From positions 496,001-560,000 of the forward strand of contig NZ_JAUOPH010000002.1 of assembly GCF_030546935.1 (NCBI RefSeq): DNA of 64,000 nucleotides, read 5' to 3'. Below are positions 9,127 to 17,282 of the stretch, piece by piece. Under the pieces are notes generated by a model that saw only the letters and a program-made list of their open reading frames with translations, searched no databases and was not told where the DNA came from. Each line of letters starts with the position of its first letter. Positions within the stretch are counted from its first letter, which is position 1. The stretch is from Marinobacter sp. 2_MG-2023. Its GTDB lineage: Bacteria > Pseudomonadota > Gammaproteobacteria > Pseudomonadales > Oleiphilaceae. Made by a program: the position numbers and the translations under genes.

Positions 9127-10490
9127 GGTGTAAGCGCCTTCTCCATTGCCTGGGCGATACCCAGCACACTTCTGTCTGAACCATTTCGACCGACCAGCAT
9201 GAGGCCAGTGGGTAGGTCACCGTGCTGATAATTCGGGAGGGTAATCGCGCACAAATCGAGCAGGTTCGCCACGGTGGTGTTGCGCAGAACAAGCAGGTTC
9301 AGCCGCGCATAGTCCGCGTCGTCTTCCAGCTCCGCCAACAACGGTGGCTCAATGGCTACGGTCGGTGCAAGTAGCCCGTCGTAGGCGCCAAGCCACTCTT
9401 CTGCCTGCGCTTTTCGCTCAGCCCGCACCTGTTGTAAGTCCAGATAATCAGCCGCGCTGAAGCCGGCGCCCCGCTCCATTCGCCGGCGTATCTGGGGGTC
9501 GTAATCCTCTCCGTGTTGCTGCAGCCAGTGTCGGTGAACGTGATAGCTTTCAACCGCTGTAAGCCCTCCACCCTGCAAGAGCTCAGGCAAGGTATCCAGC
9601 ACCGGCACTGGCGCTTCCACAATCCTGGCACCGCACTCACGCAACTTGCCGAGGCTTCGGGCAAACGCTTCGGCAACCCCCGGAGACAGTTCGTCCAGCA
9701 TGTAATTGGCCGGAACCACAAAGCTGCGACCGCGCAAATCGACCGGCACCCGCTTTTGCCAACGCTCACCGGCCATAACCGCATCCAGGCGATCACAACA
9801 GTCAACGCTGCGAGCAATGGGGCCAATCGAATCGAGACTCTGGGACAAACGGAAAACACCCTCTCGGGGTATGCGCTGCTGGGAGGGCTTGAAGCCGACA
9901 AGGCCGCAGAACGCGGCCGGTATGCGAACGGACCCTCCGGTATCACTACCAATCGCCGCAACGGCCATGCCCTGGGCCACTGCAGCAGCAGCCCCGGATG
10001 AAGAACCGCCGCAGATCCGGCCCGGCGCCAGCGGGTTGTCGGGGGTGCCATAGTGAGGGTTTAGCCCAAGCCCGGAGTAAGCAAACTCGGTCATGTTGGT
10101 ATGGCCGGTAATAACCGCCCCGGCGCGCCGCAGACGGGAAACAACCAGGGCATCACTCTGCGCCCGCTGAACCCACCATTTTGACCCCGAGTGCGTTACC
10201 TCTCCAGCAACATCGAGCAGCACTTTGAGTGCTATGGGCAGCCCGGCAAGATCCCCCATAGGAACCCCGCCTTGCTGCAAGGCATCAATGGCGGCGGCTT
10301 CGGCTTTTGCTGTGCGGTCGAAGCGGGCCGTATAGACCTGATTGGCAGGGTCATCACGCTGGCTAATGTTGTCCAGACACAATTCGAGTAGCTGGCCGGA
10401 AGACCACTTGTTCTGATGTATTCCATCAAGCAACGACGACAATGTCGCCTTTGACAGATCCACCGTATCCACGCCAAGCGTCTGACTCAT
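9123..10490 (-). CDS. Amidase (amidase-signature family)
   Basis: A 455-residue hydrolase with the Ser-cisSer-Lys triad of the amidase-signature family: Lys in PIALKVLLDVAG, the glycine/serine-rich ICGGSSSGAAAAVAQG, and the nucleophile region GSDTGGSVRIPA. It probably hydrolyses an amide or an allophanate-like intermediate in the cytoplasm. An upstream TTG would add ten residues; I chose the ATG at 10488-10490, which has a GGTGG ribosome-binding stretch. It leads an operon with pxpB and pxpC. It lacks the C-terminal extension of AtzF-type allophanate hydrolases, and there is no urea carboxylase gene nearby, so the substrate stays open. Confidence 0.85.
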   Translation of the reverse strand: MSQTLGVDTVDLSKATLSSLLDGIHQNKWSSGQLLELCLDNISQRDDPANQVYTARFDRTAKAEAAAIDALQQGGVPMGDLAGLPIALKVLLDVAGEVTHSGSKWWVQRAQSDALVVSRLRRAGAVITGHTNMTEFAYSGLGLNPHYGTPDNPLAPGRICGGSSSGAAAAVAQGMAVAAIGSDTGGSVRIPAAFCGLVGFKPSQQRIPREGVFRLSQSLDSIGPIARSVDCCDRLDAVMAGERWQKRVPVDLRGRSFVVPANYMLDELSPGVAEAFARSLGKLRECGARIVEAPVPVLDTLPELLQGGGLTAVESYHVHRHWLQQHGEDYDPQIRRRMERGAGFSAADYLDLQQVRAERKAQAEEWLGAYDGLLAPTVAIEPPLLAELEDDADYARLNLLVLRNTTVANLLDLCAITLPNYQHGDLPTGLMLVGRNGSDRSVLGIAQAMEKALTP

Positions 10491-10547
10491 TTCACCACCG
10501 ATAACGTCGTAGTAGGACAAAACTCTTGGTTTTTCAGCTTATTAAAC

Positions 10548-10577
10548 AATAACCCGACTGGATATAGCCGGGTTATT
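10548..10577. terminator. Hairpin terminator after the zinc-uptake operon
   Basis: Perfect nine-base-pair stem AATAACCCG / CGGGTTATT with a 12-nt loop. It overlaps the stop codon of the permease gene and precedes the amidase start. On the minus strand it is followed by a T-rich stretch, so it probably separates the azt-like operon from the amidase operon. Confidence 0.65.
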
Positions 10578-11334
10578 GAGTATAGCGCCTATTACCTGAA
10601 ACAACAGGCCATAGGCACGCTACCAAAAGCGTTGCTACAACGATAGCCGGCCCTACCGGCACATCCCAGATCACCGAACAGGCAATTGCCAGCAGATGGC
10701 CGACGATCGCACACAAAGAAGCCACAACCGGCGTCTTTTTGTGGAGAGTTCCTACAATAAGCGGGGTGATAATGAGAGTCGCAAACACCACGTAAATGCC
10801 CGCCAAAGCCACCGCGTAGGTTACAGCAATGGCGAAAACGGGTATGAACGCTGCGCCAGAAAGCCAGCCGGGGGCCCAGTATCCAAGAGCCCAGACCAGC
10901 AACGCCATAACCGCTGTCGCGATCACCAGCTCCTGGTTCGCCCACAACAAATCCCCGGAAGCCGCACGCTGCAAAACCTGGGCCCCATGGGGATCGTTGC
11001 TGACCAGTAATACCGCCAGGCTGGCGCCCAAGACATAGAGGATGCCTATCCCTGCCTCTTTTGCTTCACCAAGATGGCGGAGAATAAGCTGTACTGTAAG
11101 GGCCGCCAGCAACGCAAACGCCAGGCTTGTGACAGACGCGCCCGCCAGATCTTGGCTCAGCACGAAATAAGTCCCTGTCGCTCCTGCAAGGGTTCCCAGC
11201 GATGCCCATTGCGCGATAGCAAGATCTGCAAAGATCACACCTCGCGCAATCACCTGATACCCCAATGGCACCAACAAAAAGCATAGCAGTACGCTGCCTA
11301 AGGTGGGCAATAGCATCCACTCATAGGCGGCCAC
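10573..11334 (-). CDS. aztB: Metal (zinc) ABC transporter permease, AztB/ZnuB-like
   Basis: A 253-residue integral membrane protein of the ABC-3 family, which forms the inner-membrane channel of zinc and manganese importers. Seven to eight hydrophobic segments are visible, with the family patterns RGVIFADLAIAQWASLG and GIGILYVLGASLAVLLVS. The start is a GTG with GGAGG six bases upstream; it overlaps the 3' end of the binding-protein gene by 14 bp. It is last in the Zur-box operon. No ATPase gene follows or precedes, so the nucleotide-binding subunit must come from elsewhere. The azt name rests on the neighbours; plain ZnuB is the alternative. Confidence 0.8.
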   Translation of the reverse strand: MAAYEWMLLPTLGSVLLCFLLVPLGYQVIARGVIFADLAIAQWASLGTLAGATGTYFVLSQDLAGASVTSLAFALLAALTVQLILRHLGEAKEAGIGILYVLGASLAVLLVSNDPHGAQVLQRAASGDLLWANQELVIATAVMALLVWALGYWAPGWLSGAAFIPVFAIAVTYAVALAGIYVVFATLIITPLIVGTLHKKTPVVASLCAIVGHLLAIACSVIWDVPVGPAIVVATLLVACLWPVVSGNRRYTQ

Positions 11335-12244
11335 CAGAAGCCTCCTGCACCGTCTCCTCGAGTGTATCCACGATCATTGAAATCAGCTCGGCCAGAGTCT
11401 GCGTTTCGCCAGAGTCGGTCACGGTGCCCGGCACCACAAGAACCGGCTTTTGAATCTGGCTTGCCAACCAGTTAGCGGGCTGAGGGTCTTGATGACTGGC
11501 GATCAGGATCCCATCCACATCTTTCAGCCCCGGCTCTGCCAGCAGCTGGCTCAGGTGGCTCGCACTGGGCGGCAACCCGGGTTTGGGCTCCAGCTCAAAC
11601 CTTGAATCCATACCCAGCCAATTCAGGAGGTAAGTAAAGCTGGTGTGCTGAATAACAATAGAATGCCCCTGCAACGCCTCCGCTTTCTGCCGCCACTCGG
11701 CACGATGCTGGCTCCAGCGGCCGCGCCATCGTATGTACCGTGCGAGAATATCTCCTGAGGCTTCCGGCCTTAGCTGCCCAAGGCGGTGCGCGAGCGCATC
11801 TGCAATAGCCGGAAGCTGATCCGGCGACAGATGCACATGAGGGTTACCCTCCGGATGCACATCACCCATGCTGCGATCCACATGGTCGTGGGGCGCGTGC
11901 AGTTGTGCATGCTCCGCCGCATAGAACAAACCCGGGCGCCCTGGCTGAACTGCGGAATTTGATGCCCGCTGCAGAAGCGTAGGCAGCCACCCTGCCTCAA
12001 GCGAAGCGCCGGTACAAACCGCAATATCGGCACGTCGCATGGCGGCGATCAGGCTTGGCCTGGCCTCAATGTAGTGAGGATCCTGCAAATAGCTGGTGGC
12101 CGTTGTTATCCTTGCATCCGGCAAGAATTCCCTTACCAGAGATGCCCATTCGGGCTCACACGCAAACACCTGAAAGTCTGCCCGGGCTGGCAAAGACACC
12201 AGGCCAAGCAGGAGGGTAATAACGAACCATCGGGTATAACTCAT
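11321..12244 (-). CDS. aztC: Zinc ABC transporter substrate-binding protein, AztC/ZnuA-like
   Basis: A 307-residue exported cluster A-I metal-binding protein (signal peptide ending LPARA). Histidines sit where zinc ligands are expected: DPHYIEARPS, the short His-rich loop around HAPHDHVDRSMGDVHPEGNPHVHLSP, and IVIQHTSFTYLLNWLG; an acidic ligand may be in ASHQDPQP. It delivers zinc from the periplasm to the AztB-like permease. The ATG at 12242-12244 directly follows the stop of the porin gene; an ATG four codons upstream and a GTG nine codons upstream are alternatives. The AztD-like gene in the same operon favours AztC over ZnuA. Confidence 0.8.
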   Translation of the reverse strand: MSYTRWFVITLLLGLVSLPARADFQVFACEPEWASLVREFLPDARITTATSYLQDPHYIEARPSLIAAMRRADIAVCTGASLEAGWLPTLLQRASNSAVQPGRPGLFYAAEHAQLHAPHDHVDRSMGDVHPEGNPHVHLSPDQLPAIADALAHRLGQLRPEASGDILARYIRWRGRWSQHRAEWRQKAEALQGHSIVIQHTSFTYLLNWLGMDSRFELEPKPGLPPSASHLSQLLAEPGLKDVDGILIASHQDPQPANWLASQIQKPVLVVPGTVTDSGETQTLAELISMIVDTLEETVQEASGGRL

Positions 12245-12245
12245 A

Positions 12246-13358
12246 TCAGAACCCATGTGCGCCGTGAGCACCCAGCGACATCACGTACTGCACCACAATG
12301 GTGTTATCCGCTTCGCTGAAGCCGGTTTCAGACTGATGGGTGTATTGCAGCCGGAGTGTAGAAAAATGCGACCGTGACCAGGCCAGCATCACATCGGTTT
12401 CCTGCAGGCTCTGGCTGTGGAAATGATCGCCGTGGGGGGCACGGAGATCCACTTCACCGTAGCGAACACCGGCTGACCACTGCGGTGCAAACTGATAAAC
12501 ACCTGAAACATACCAGCCTTCGTGGTAGTCGTCAGAGGTGGCGTATTCGTTCAAATCATCGGCGTAGAGGTATTCGCCGCTAAGGGTGATCTGCTGTTCC
12601 CTGGCGTTGCCATTCGGCGACCATTTCCAGACCGCATCAGCGATGTATAGGTTCTCTCCAGTGTATGACGCACCATGGCTATGGTCATGATCGTCTTCTT
12701 CGCCGTGCTCGTGCTCTTCTTCAGTTTCACCGGCTCCAATATTGCGGTTGTTCAGATAAGACAACCCCATCTGCCAACTCTGAGACACCGACAGGTCTCC
12801 GCCAACACGCGTATTCAGCGTATAAACGCCGATGCTTTCGTCACCTTCTGACAGTTGATCGCCTTCGAAAGCCTCCGCACCCACCTGCCAGAAGAAAGGC
12901 GTTGGCAAAAGGGCGTTCACGCGCAAACCTGTGTCGTAATAATGGCTTCCCAGAAGAGCCCGGTAAACAGCGGGGCGCTCTACAAAGTCATCTTCATGCA
13001 TGTGCCGACTGTTCAGATACCCCACCTGGGACAGGAAGCGACCACCACGGACACCCAGCCCGGCAGGCAGGCCGTTGGTCTGCAGATACGCTTCCTCTAT
13101 CAGTATTTCACCTTCGCCATCGTGCTCTTCAAAGACGGTCGTTAATCGGCCAGAGAACATGTCGTCAATCGGCGCAGACAGGGAAAGTTCCGTATGGCCC
13201 AGGCCAAAGCCTTTCTCGCGGTGCGAGAGCGCCGTATCGTTCTGTTTGTAATACCCGTCCAGGGTCACGCTCACATCGGGGTTTAATTCATTTGCAGCGG
13301 CGCCGCTCGCCAGCACAATCAAAGGAATCGCAGCAAAAGGTACAACACGGTTAAACAT
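12246..13358 (-). CDS. Outer-membrane porin-like protein with His-rich loop, candidate zinc porin
   Basis: A 370-residue protein with a signal peptide (IPLIVLASGAAA), many alternating beta-strand-like segments and a C-terminal phenylalanine, typical of outer-membrane barrels. A very His/Glu/Asp-rich stretch (EEEHEHGEEDDHDHSHG, about residue 225-241) would lie in an extracellular or periplasmic loop and could bind zinc. The ATG at 13356-13358 has GGAG six bases upstream. It sits between the AztD-like and AztC-like genes in a Zur-box operon. I infer that it lets zinc cross the outer membrane during zinc shortage. No TonB box or plug domain is seen, so it is not a TonB receptor. Confidence 0.78.
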   Translation of the reverse strand: MFNRVVPFAAIPLIVLASGAAANELNPDVSVTLDGYYKQNDTALSHREKGFGLGHTELSLSAPIDDMFSGRLTTVFEEHDGEGEILIEEAYLQTNGLPAGLGVRGGRFLSQVGYLNSRHMHEDDFVERPAVYRALLGSHYYDTGLRVNALLPTPFFWQVGAEAFEGDQLSEGDESIGVYTLNTRVGGDLSVSQSWQMGLSYLNNRNIGAGETEEEHEHGEEDDHDHSHGASYTGENLYIADAVWKWSPNGNAREQQITLSGEYLYADDLNEYATSDDYHEGWYVSGVYQFAPQWSAGVRYGEVDLRAPHGDHFHSQSLQETDVMLAWSRSHFSTLRLQYTHQSETGFSEADNTIVVQYVMSLGAHGAHGF

Positions 13359-13426
13359 GGGAACTCCAGCATTAAAACAGCAGTACAGACCAGCAAACAC
13401 TGGCCGGTACTGCCGGAAAGAAAGGA

Positions 13427-14743
13427 TTAGTGAGAGTGTTCTTCGTCGTCGTGGTCGTGGCCGGCTTCTGCCAGACCCACCCAGGCGATACCCGAAGCGT
13501 TGAAACCAAGATCGATAGTCCGGACGGTTTCGCCGTGATCAGTATCAATCTCAATAACGGACTGACCATCAGGCGTCAGTACAAACATGCGATCCTGAGC
13601 GGATGAGAGTGCGATAGAGGGTGAACCATCATCTTCTCCCGGAGCATCCATCACCTGAACCCTGCCGATCAACGCCCAATCATTGGATGGAGCAAACAAT
13701 TGCAAGCCACCGTCATCACCCAGCACGTAGAACACTTCCCCATGGGTAGTGAAGCCTTGAACCAGCGGCCCAACTCCGTCACCAAGTTCCAGCTCCAGGT
13801 ACACCTGTGATTCCGATTCCGGGTCGATCACGAACATCTGATCACCGGCAAGGCCAACCAGTTCTTCAACATCGTGGTTGCCCAGCAGGGTTCCGATACG
13901 CTCACCCTCAACAAGGCTTGCAGGGTTCGCCAGTTTGATGGTCGGGTAGCCCGCCTCATGCAGGTCGATTACCAGCACACCATCACTGCACCCAAACCCG
14001 AGGCTGTGTGCGCCTACTGCAGCGCCATGGAGAGCGGGGCAAGTCTCGCTGTAACGCTCTTCGAACTCGAAGCTGCCGCCATCCAGGTGGTAGCGCTCAA
14101 CCATGGTCGGCAGCGTGGTGCCCGTAATAGAACTGTCCCGGTAGGTCACAAACAAATGGCCGTCGGCCATCATGGCAACGCCGTGCATGTTGGTTTCCAG
14201 GTCCAGGCTGGTGAGGGTACTGTTGCTTCCCAGAGTTTCGTCAGAAAAAACCGTCACTTTGGAGCTGGAGGCTTCACCGCCGTCGAAGAAAACAACACCG
14301 TAAGAATCACCAACCGTATAGTGCGTGGGTTTGTGATCATTCAGCGTTAGCGACAACAGGCTCGGGGTCTCTGCATAGTCGTGCATGTGATCGCCGTGAT
14401 CTTCGGTATAAAGCCCACTGTCAACGAAGGACACCAGGTCATCGCCTCTCTGGGTGGCCACCACGTAGCGATTTCCGGGAGAGGCGTACAACGCAGGAAC
14501 CTCACCGGTCATCTCAAAGGACGACAACACGTCGCCGCTATCAAGGTCCAATATCTTCAGTGCCGACGGCTCGCCCGTGTCGAACAGCGCCAACCGGCCA
14601 GCGGTATCGATATCCGTATCGGTGTGTGCGTCATCCGAGCTGCTACTGCTGCCTCCGCAGGCCGACAAAAACATGGCTGAGGCTAACAAAACCGACGTTT
14701 TAAGCGGCGTTATTGAGAAAGGGGCAAGTTTTTTAACGTGCAC
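13427..14743 (-). CDS. aztD: AztD-like periplasmic zinc metallochaperone (beta-propeller lipoprotein)
   Basis: A 438-residue protein with a lipoprotein signal (LSACGGSSSSS), a run of WD-like beta-propeller strands (ALFDTGEPSALKILDLDSGDVL, NRYVVATQRGDDLVSFVD, DRMFVLTPDGQSVIEID) and His/Asp-rich metal-binding stretches: DDAHTDTD near the N-terminus, DHGDHMHDYAE, and a C-terminal HDHDDEEHSH. This is the pattern of AztD, the periplasmic chaperone that hands zinc to the AztC binding protein. The start is GTG with GGAG upstream. First gene of the operon, with two Zur boxes within 110 bp of its start. The membrane anchor differs from the soluble AztD I know of. Confidence 0.75.
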   Translation of the reverse strand: MHVKKLAPFSITPLKTSVLLASAMFLSACGGSSSSSDDAHTDTDIDTAGRLALFDTGEPSALKILDLDSGDVLSSFEMTGEVPALYASPGNRYVVATQRGDDLVSFVDSGLYTEDHGDHMHDYAETPSLLSLTLNDHKPTHYTVGDSYGVVFFDGGEASSSKVTVFSDETLGSNSTLTSLDLETNMHGVAMMADGHLFVTYRDSSITGTTLPTMVERYHLDGGSFEFEERYSETCPALHGAAVGAHSLGFGCSDGVLVIDLHEAGYPTIKLANPASLVEGERIGTLLGNHDVEELVGLAGDQMFVIDPESESQVYLELELGDGVGPLVQGFTTHGEVFYVLGDDGGLQLFAPSNDWALIGRVQVMDAPGEDDGSPSIALSSAQDRMFVLTPDGQSVIEIDTDHGETVRTIDLGFNASGIAWVGLAEAGHDHDDEEHSH

Positions 14744-14758
14744 TATGAGGCTCTCCAG

Positions 14759-14776
14759 TTGATGTTATAACATTTC
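14759..14776. promoter_or_regulatory. Zur box 1 upstream of the aztD-like operon
   Basis: Contains the perfect palindrome ATGTTATAACAT (14762-14773) with flanks matching the gammaproteobacterial Zur consensus. It lies 18 bp from the GTG start of the aztD-like gene. Zinc-bound Zur here would block expression when zinc is plentiful. Confidence 0.82.
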
Positions 14777-14833
14777 ATTTAAAGCCCTGAAAAATACAAT
14801 CCAGAGGTCAAGGCCCAGCTAATTTCAATAAAT

Positions 14834-14851
14834 GTTATGTTATAACATTGT
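14834..14851. promoter_or_regulatory. Zur box 2 upstream of the aztD-like operon
   Basis: GTTATGTTATAACATTGT with the same 12-bp palindrome (14837-14848) as boxes 1 and 3. Box centres are 75 bp apart, which would allow two Zur dimers on one face or a loop. Confidence 0.82.
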
Positions 14852-14960
14852 AATTGTAAACCAGAGACATACGTCAACTGCATTCTCCAACCTGGGCCTT
14901 GGGCACAGGTTCTGGCCGCATTTCATGTTTGAGAAAAAGGATATTGCGGAAGCTGATGCG

Positions 14961-15001
14961 AAAAAGCCTCCTGCTTTATTGGGCGTTGCAGGAGGCTTTT
15001 A
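14961..15001 (-). terminator. Rho-independent terminator of the DoxX-like gene
   Basis: Perfect stem AAAAGCCTCCTGC / GCAGGAGGCTTTT with a 13-nt loop, followed on the minus strand by TTTTT. It lies 21 bp past the stop of the DoxX-like gene and also shields it from plus-strand reading. Confidence 0.88.
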
Positions 15002-15021
15002 TCAACAAATCTCAATATCGA

Positions 15022-15420
15022 TCAACGCGCGGATCTGGAGAGCGTCAGCGTATCGTAATCCCGCAGCAGAAACAGGGCGATGCAGGCCGCCAGCATCGGC
15101 CAGGCCGCAAAGAACAGAAGGTTATCAAAAGGCTGGAGGTACTTACCGAAGGCTGACAAAGTGGAGACCGAATGGAAGGCCAGAATAATGCCATAAGTCC
15201 AGGTTTTCAGTAGGCCCGCCAAAAACGCAAGGATCAGTATGAGCTGGGCCACTCCGATAATGTAAAAGACAATCTCACCAAGGCCTTCGAGACCATAGAA
15301 CGCCCCAAAGACCTTGGCAGCATTTTCAGGATGAATGAGTTTTTCTAGAGTCCAGAACAGGAACACGGTAAATATACCGAGTCTTAGCAACAGTAGAGCA
15401 AGGGGTAACTGTTTGGGCAT
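15022..15420 (-). CDS. DoxX-like integral membrane protein
   Basis: A 132-residue protein with four hydrophobic segments (LALLLLRLGIFTVFLFWTLEKL; VFYIIGVAQLILILAFLAGLL; a third around TYGIILAFHSVSTL; AAWPMLAACIALFLL). Length and layout fit the DoxX/DoxD-like membrane family, of uncertain role, often linked to redox or thiol metabolism. Start ATG has AAGGA eight bases upstream. An 18-bp palindrome of TetR-operator type lies 20 bp before the start, so a TetR repressor may control it. It sits between two Zur-box units but has no Zur box of its own. Confidence 0.7.
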   Translation of the reverse strand: MPKQLPLALLLLRLGIFTVFLFWTLEKLIHPENAAKVFGAFYGLEGLGEIVFYIIGVAQLILILAFLAGLLKTWTYGIILAFHSVSTLSAFGKYLQPFDNLLFFAAWPMLAACIALFLLRDYDTLTLSRSAR

Positions 15421-15440
15421 TCGTTTTTCCTTCTTTGGTT

Positions 15441-15458
15441 TTTGAACGATCGCTCAAA
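15441..15458. promoter_or_regulatory. TetR-type operator palindrome
   Basis: TTTGAACGATCGCTCAAA matches its own reverse complement at 16 of 18 positions and has the ACGATCG(C/T) centre common in TetR-family operators. It sits 20 bp upstream of the DoxX-like start, between divergent genes. No TetR gene is in the window. Confidence 0.6.
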
Positions 15459-15575
15459 TGACACAAAGTCTTCATAATAGTTCCGGAATGAACACTACAG
15501 AGCGCTGTAACAAACGGAGTGATGCAGGTGTTTTGAGGCAATAACTTATTCAGATCGCCACGACAGGAGTGTGCA

Positions 15576-15881
15576 GTGTCCACGGAAGTCATTTTTACTC
15601 GCCGTTACCGTAAAGCCTGCGAGCTGGCAATGAGCCACGGCACGCCCTGGCGCGCTGCAAAGTTGGCAGCCGTGGTGGGTACGCTTCTGGTGCTGATTAA
15701 TCAATGGGGAGCGGTAACCGGTCCAGTGCCCATAGACTGGTTAAAAGTATTGCTGACCTATTGCGTGCCCTATCTGGTGTCAACCTACACCAGCGTTAGC
15801 AAGGATCTATACCTGCTTGGGGAAACGGAAGCCGCCGAACTGACGGCTCATCATGAAGCCCAGAAGATCCGAGGGCAATAA
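15576..15881 (+). CDS. nrtS: NrtS-like small membrane protein (putative nitrate/nitrite transport)
   Basis: A 101-residue protein with two hydrophobic segments: AAKLAAVVGTLLVLINQWGAV and the LKVLLTYCVPYLVSTYTSV segment, which I recognise as the NrtS pattern (a short protein linked to nitrate and nitrite transport in cyanobacteria and bacteria). The start is GTG with AGGAG six bases upstream. It diverges from the DoxX-like gene and converges on the COG0523 gene. The nitrate role is from the family only; nothing else here handles nitrate. Confidence 0.65.
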   Translation: MSTEVIFTRRYRKACELAMSHGTPWRAAKLAAVVGTLLVLINQWGAVTGPVPIDWLKVLLTYCVPYLVSTYTSVSKDLYLLGETEAAELTAHHEAQKIRGQ

Positions 15882-15942
15882 GGCACGAGTTATCTCTCAA
15901 TCCGGCTATGTGCGGCAGGGGTTATCAGCTCTCTGCTGCATG

Positions 15943-17154
15943 TCATACTGGCTGTTCCCAGGCCGGGAAAGGATCATTCAGCGTCTGCCAGAACGATTTG
16001 CCGGCCAAAAGCTGCTCTTCATCCAGAAGACACTCATCCAACTGACCGGTGATCGTGGCCTGATCCAGATTCTGGCCAATGAAGACTAACTCCTGACGCA
16101 TATCGCCGAAAGGCTCTACCCAGGTTTCCATGATTGACTCGCGATACTCTGGATCCTCGGGCCAGGACTTCTCTGGCACGGCTTTCCAGAACATCCCGGC
16201 GAACCCGTGCCGGGCAATACCACCGGCCTGGCTCCAATGACCCGCAAACTCCGGACGCGTGGCCAGCCAGAAATAGCCTTTGGAACGAATGAGCTTGCCA
16301 CCGGAAACCGGCTGGTGCAGGAACTCATAGAACTTTGCAGGGTGAAAGGGGCGGCGGGCGCGGTACACAAAGCTGGAAATGCCGTACTCCTCGGTTTCCG
16401 GAATGTGTTCGCCGCGCATTTCTTTCAGCCAGCCTGGCGCCTGCTGAGCGCGTTCAAAACTGAATCTGTTGGTATTCAGCACCTTATCAAGTGGTACGGC
16501 GCCTTTTTCTATGGGAAGTATTTCTGCTTCTGAATTGAGGCTGCGGAGCACGCCCTTGAGCCGATCGAGGTCGCTTTGGGAGACCAGGTCTGTTTTGCTG
16601 ACCAGCAGGATGTCGCTGAATTCAATCTGATCGACAAGCAGGTCTGCCACGCTGCGCTCATCTTCTTCGCCCAGGCTTTCTCCGGTTTCCTGCAAAGATT
16701 GTGCTTCGTCAAAATCCTTCAGGAAATTAACTGCGTCCACCACAGTAACCATGGTGTCGAGCCTGGCAATATCAGACAGGCTCACGCCGTCTTCATCAGC
16801 GAAAGTAAAGGTTTCTGCTACCGGTAAAGGTTCCGAGATGCCGGTAGATTCGATGACCAGGCAGTCGAAACGACCCTCTGCAGCGAGTTTGCGCACTTCG
16901 ATCAACAAGTCTTCTCTCAGGGTGCAGCAGATACAGCCATTACTCATCTCAACGAGTTTTTCTTCTGACCGGTTCAAGGTGACTTCCTGTTGAACCTGAG
17001 CGGCATCGATGTTGACTTCGCTCATGTCGTTGACGATCACAGCAACCCGCTTTCCCTCCCGATTATTAAGGATATGGTTCAGCACCGTGGTTTTGCCCGC
17101 GCCTAAAAATCCGGACAGTACGGTCACGGGAAGGCGGGTATCCAGATGATCCAT
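15943..17154 (-). CDS. COG0523-family GTPase, putative zinc metallochaperone
   Basis: A 403-residue G3E-family GTPase. Walker A is GFLGAGKT (residues 15-22), followed by NDMSEVNID and the metal-binding CxCC motif [11 protein letters not shown] (Cys 74, 76, 77); [11 protein letters not shown] is the guanine-specificity region, and a CobW C-terminal domain follows. Such proteins (ZigA/ZNG1/YeiR type) insert zinc into client enzymes when zinc is scarce. The ATG at 17152-17154 has GGGAG seven bases upstream; a TTG two codons earlier is less likely. A Zur box lies 50-70 bp upstream, shared with the divergent DUF1826 gene. Confidence 0.9.
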   Translation of the reverse strand: MDHLDTRLPVTVLSGFLGAGKTTVLNHILNNREGKRVAVIVNDMSEVNIDAAQVQQEVTLNRSEEKLVEMSNGCICCTLREDLLIEVRKLAAEGRFDCLVIESTGISEPLPVAETFTFADEDGVSLSDIARLDTMVTVVDAVNFLKDFDEAQSLQETGESLGEEDERSVADLLVDQIEFSDILLVSKTDLVSQSDLDRLKGVLRSLNSEAEILPIEKGAVPLDKVLNTNRFSFERAQQAPGWLKEMRGEHIPETEEYGISSFVYRARRPFHPAKFYEFLHQPVSGGKLIRSKGYFWLATRPEFAGHWSQAGGIARHGFAGMFWKAVPEKSWPEDPEYRESIMETWVEPFGDMRQELVFIGQNLDQATITGQLDECLLDEEQLLAGKSFWQTLNDPFPAWEQPV

Positions 17155-17205
17155 GCACAATCTCCCTGGTAGTTAGGTTCGGTGTCTGCACATTGCTTTA
17201 CAGTA

Positions 17206-17223
17206 GATATGTTATAACATAAC
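17206..17223. promoter_or_regulatory. Zur box 3, between the COG0523 and DUF1826 genes
   Basis: GATATGTTATAACATAAC, centred on the perfect palindrome ATGTTATAACAT (17209-17220), identical to that in the two boxes near 14.8 kb. It lies between divergent genes and would control both. Confidence 0.85.
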
Positions 17224-17282
17224 ATTTGCTGGTGAAAAGTGATACGCATTTTGCGAGACGTGAGCCTCAGGAGCACTCAACG

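Noticed and set aside
14832-15188. Plus-strand small open frames between the Zur boxes and the DoxX-like gene
   Set aside because: They run through a Zur box, a terminator and antisense to the DoxX-like gene, without a ribosome site.
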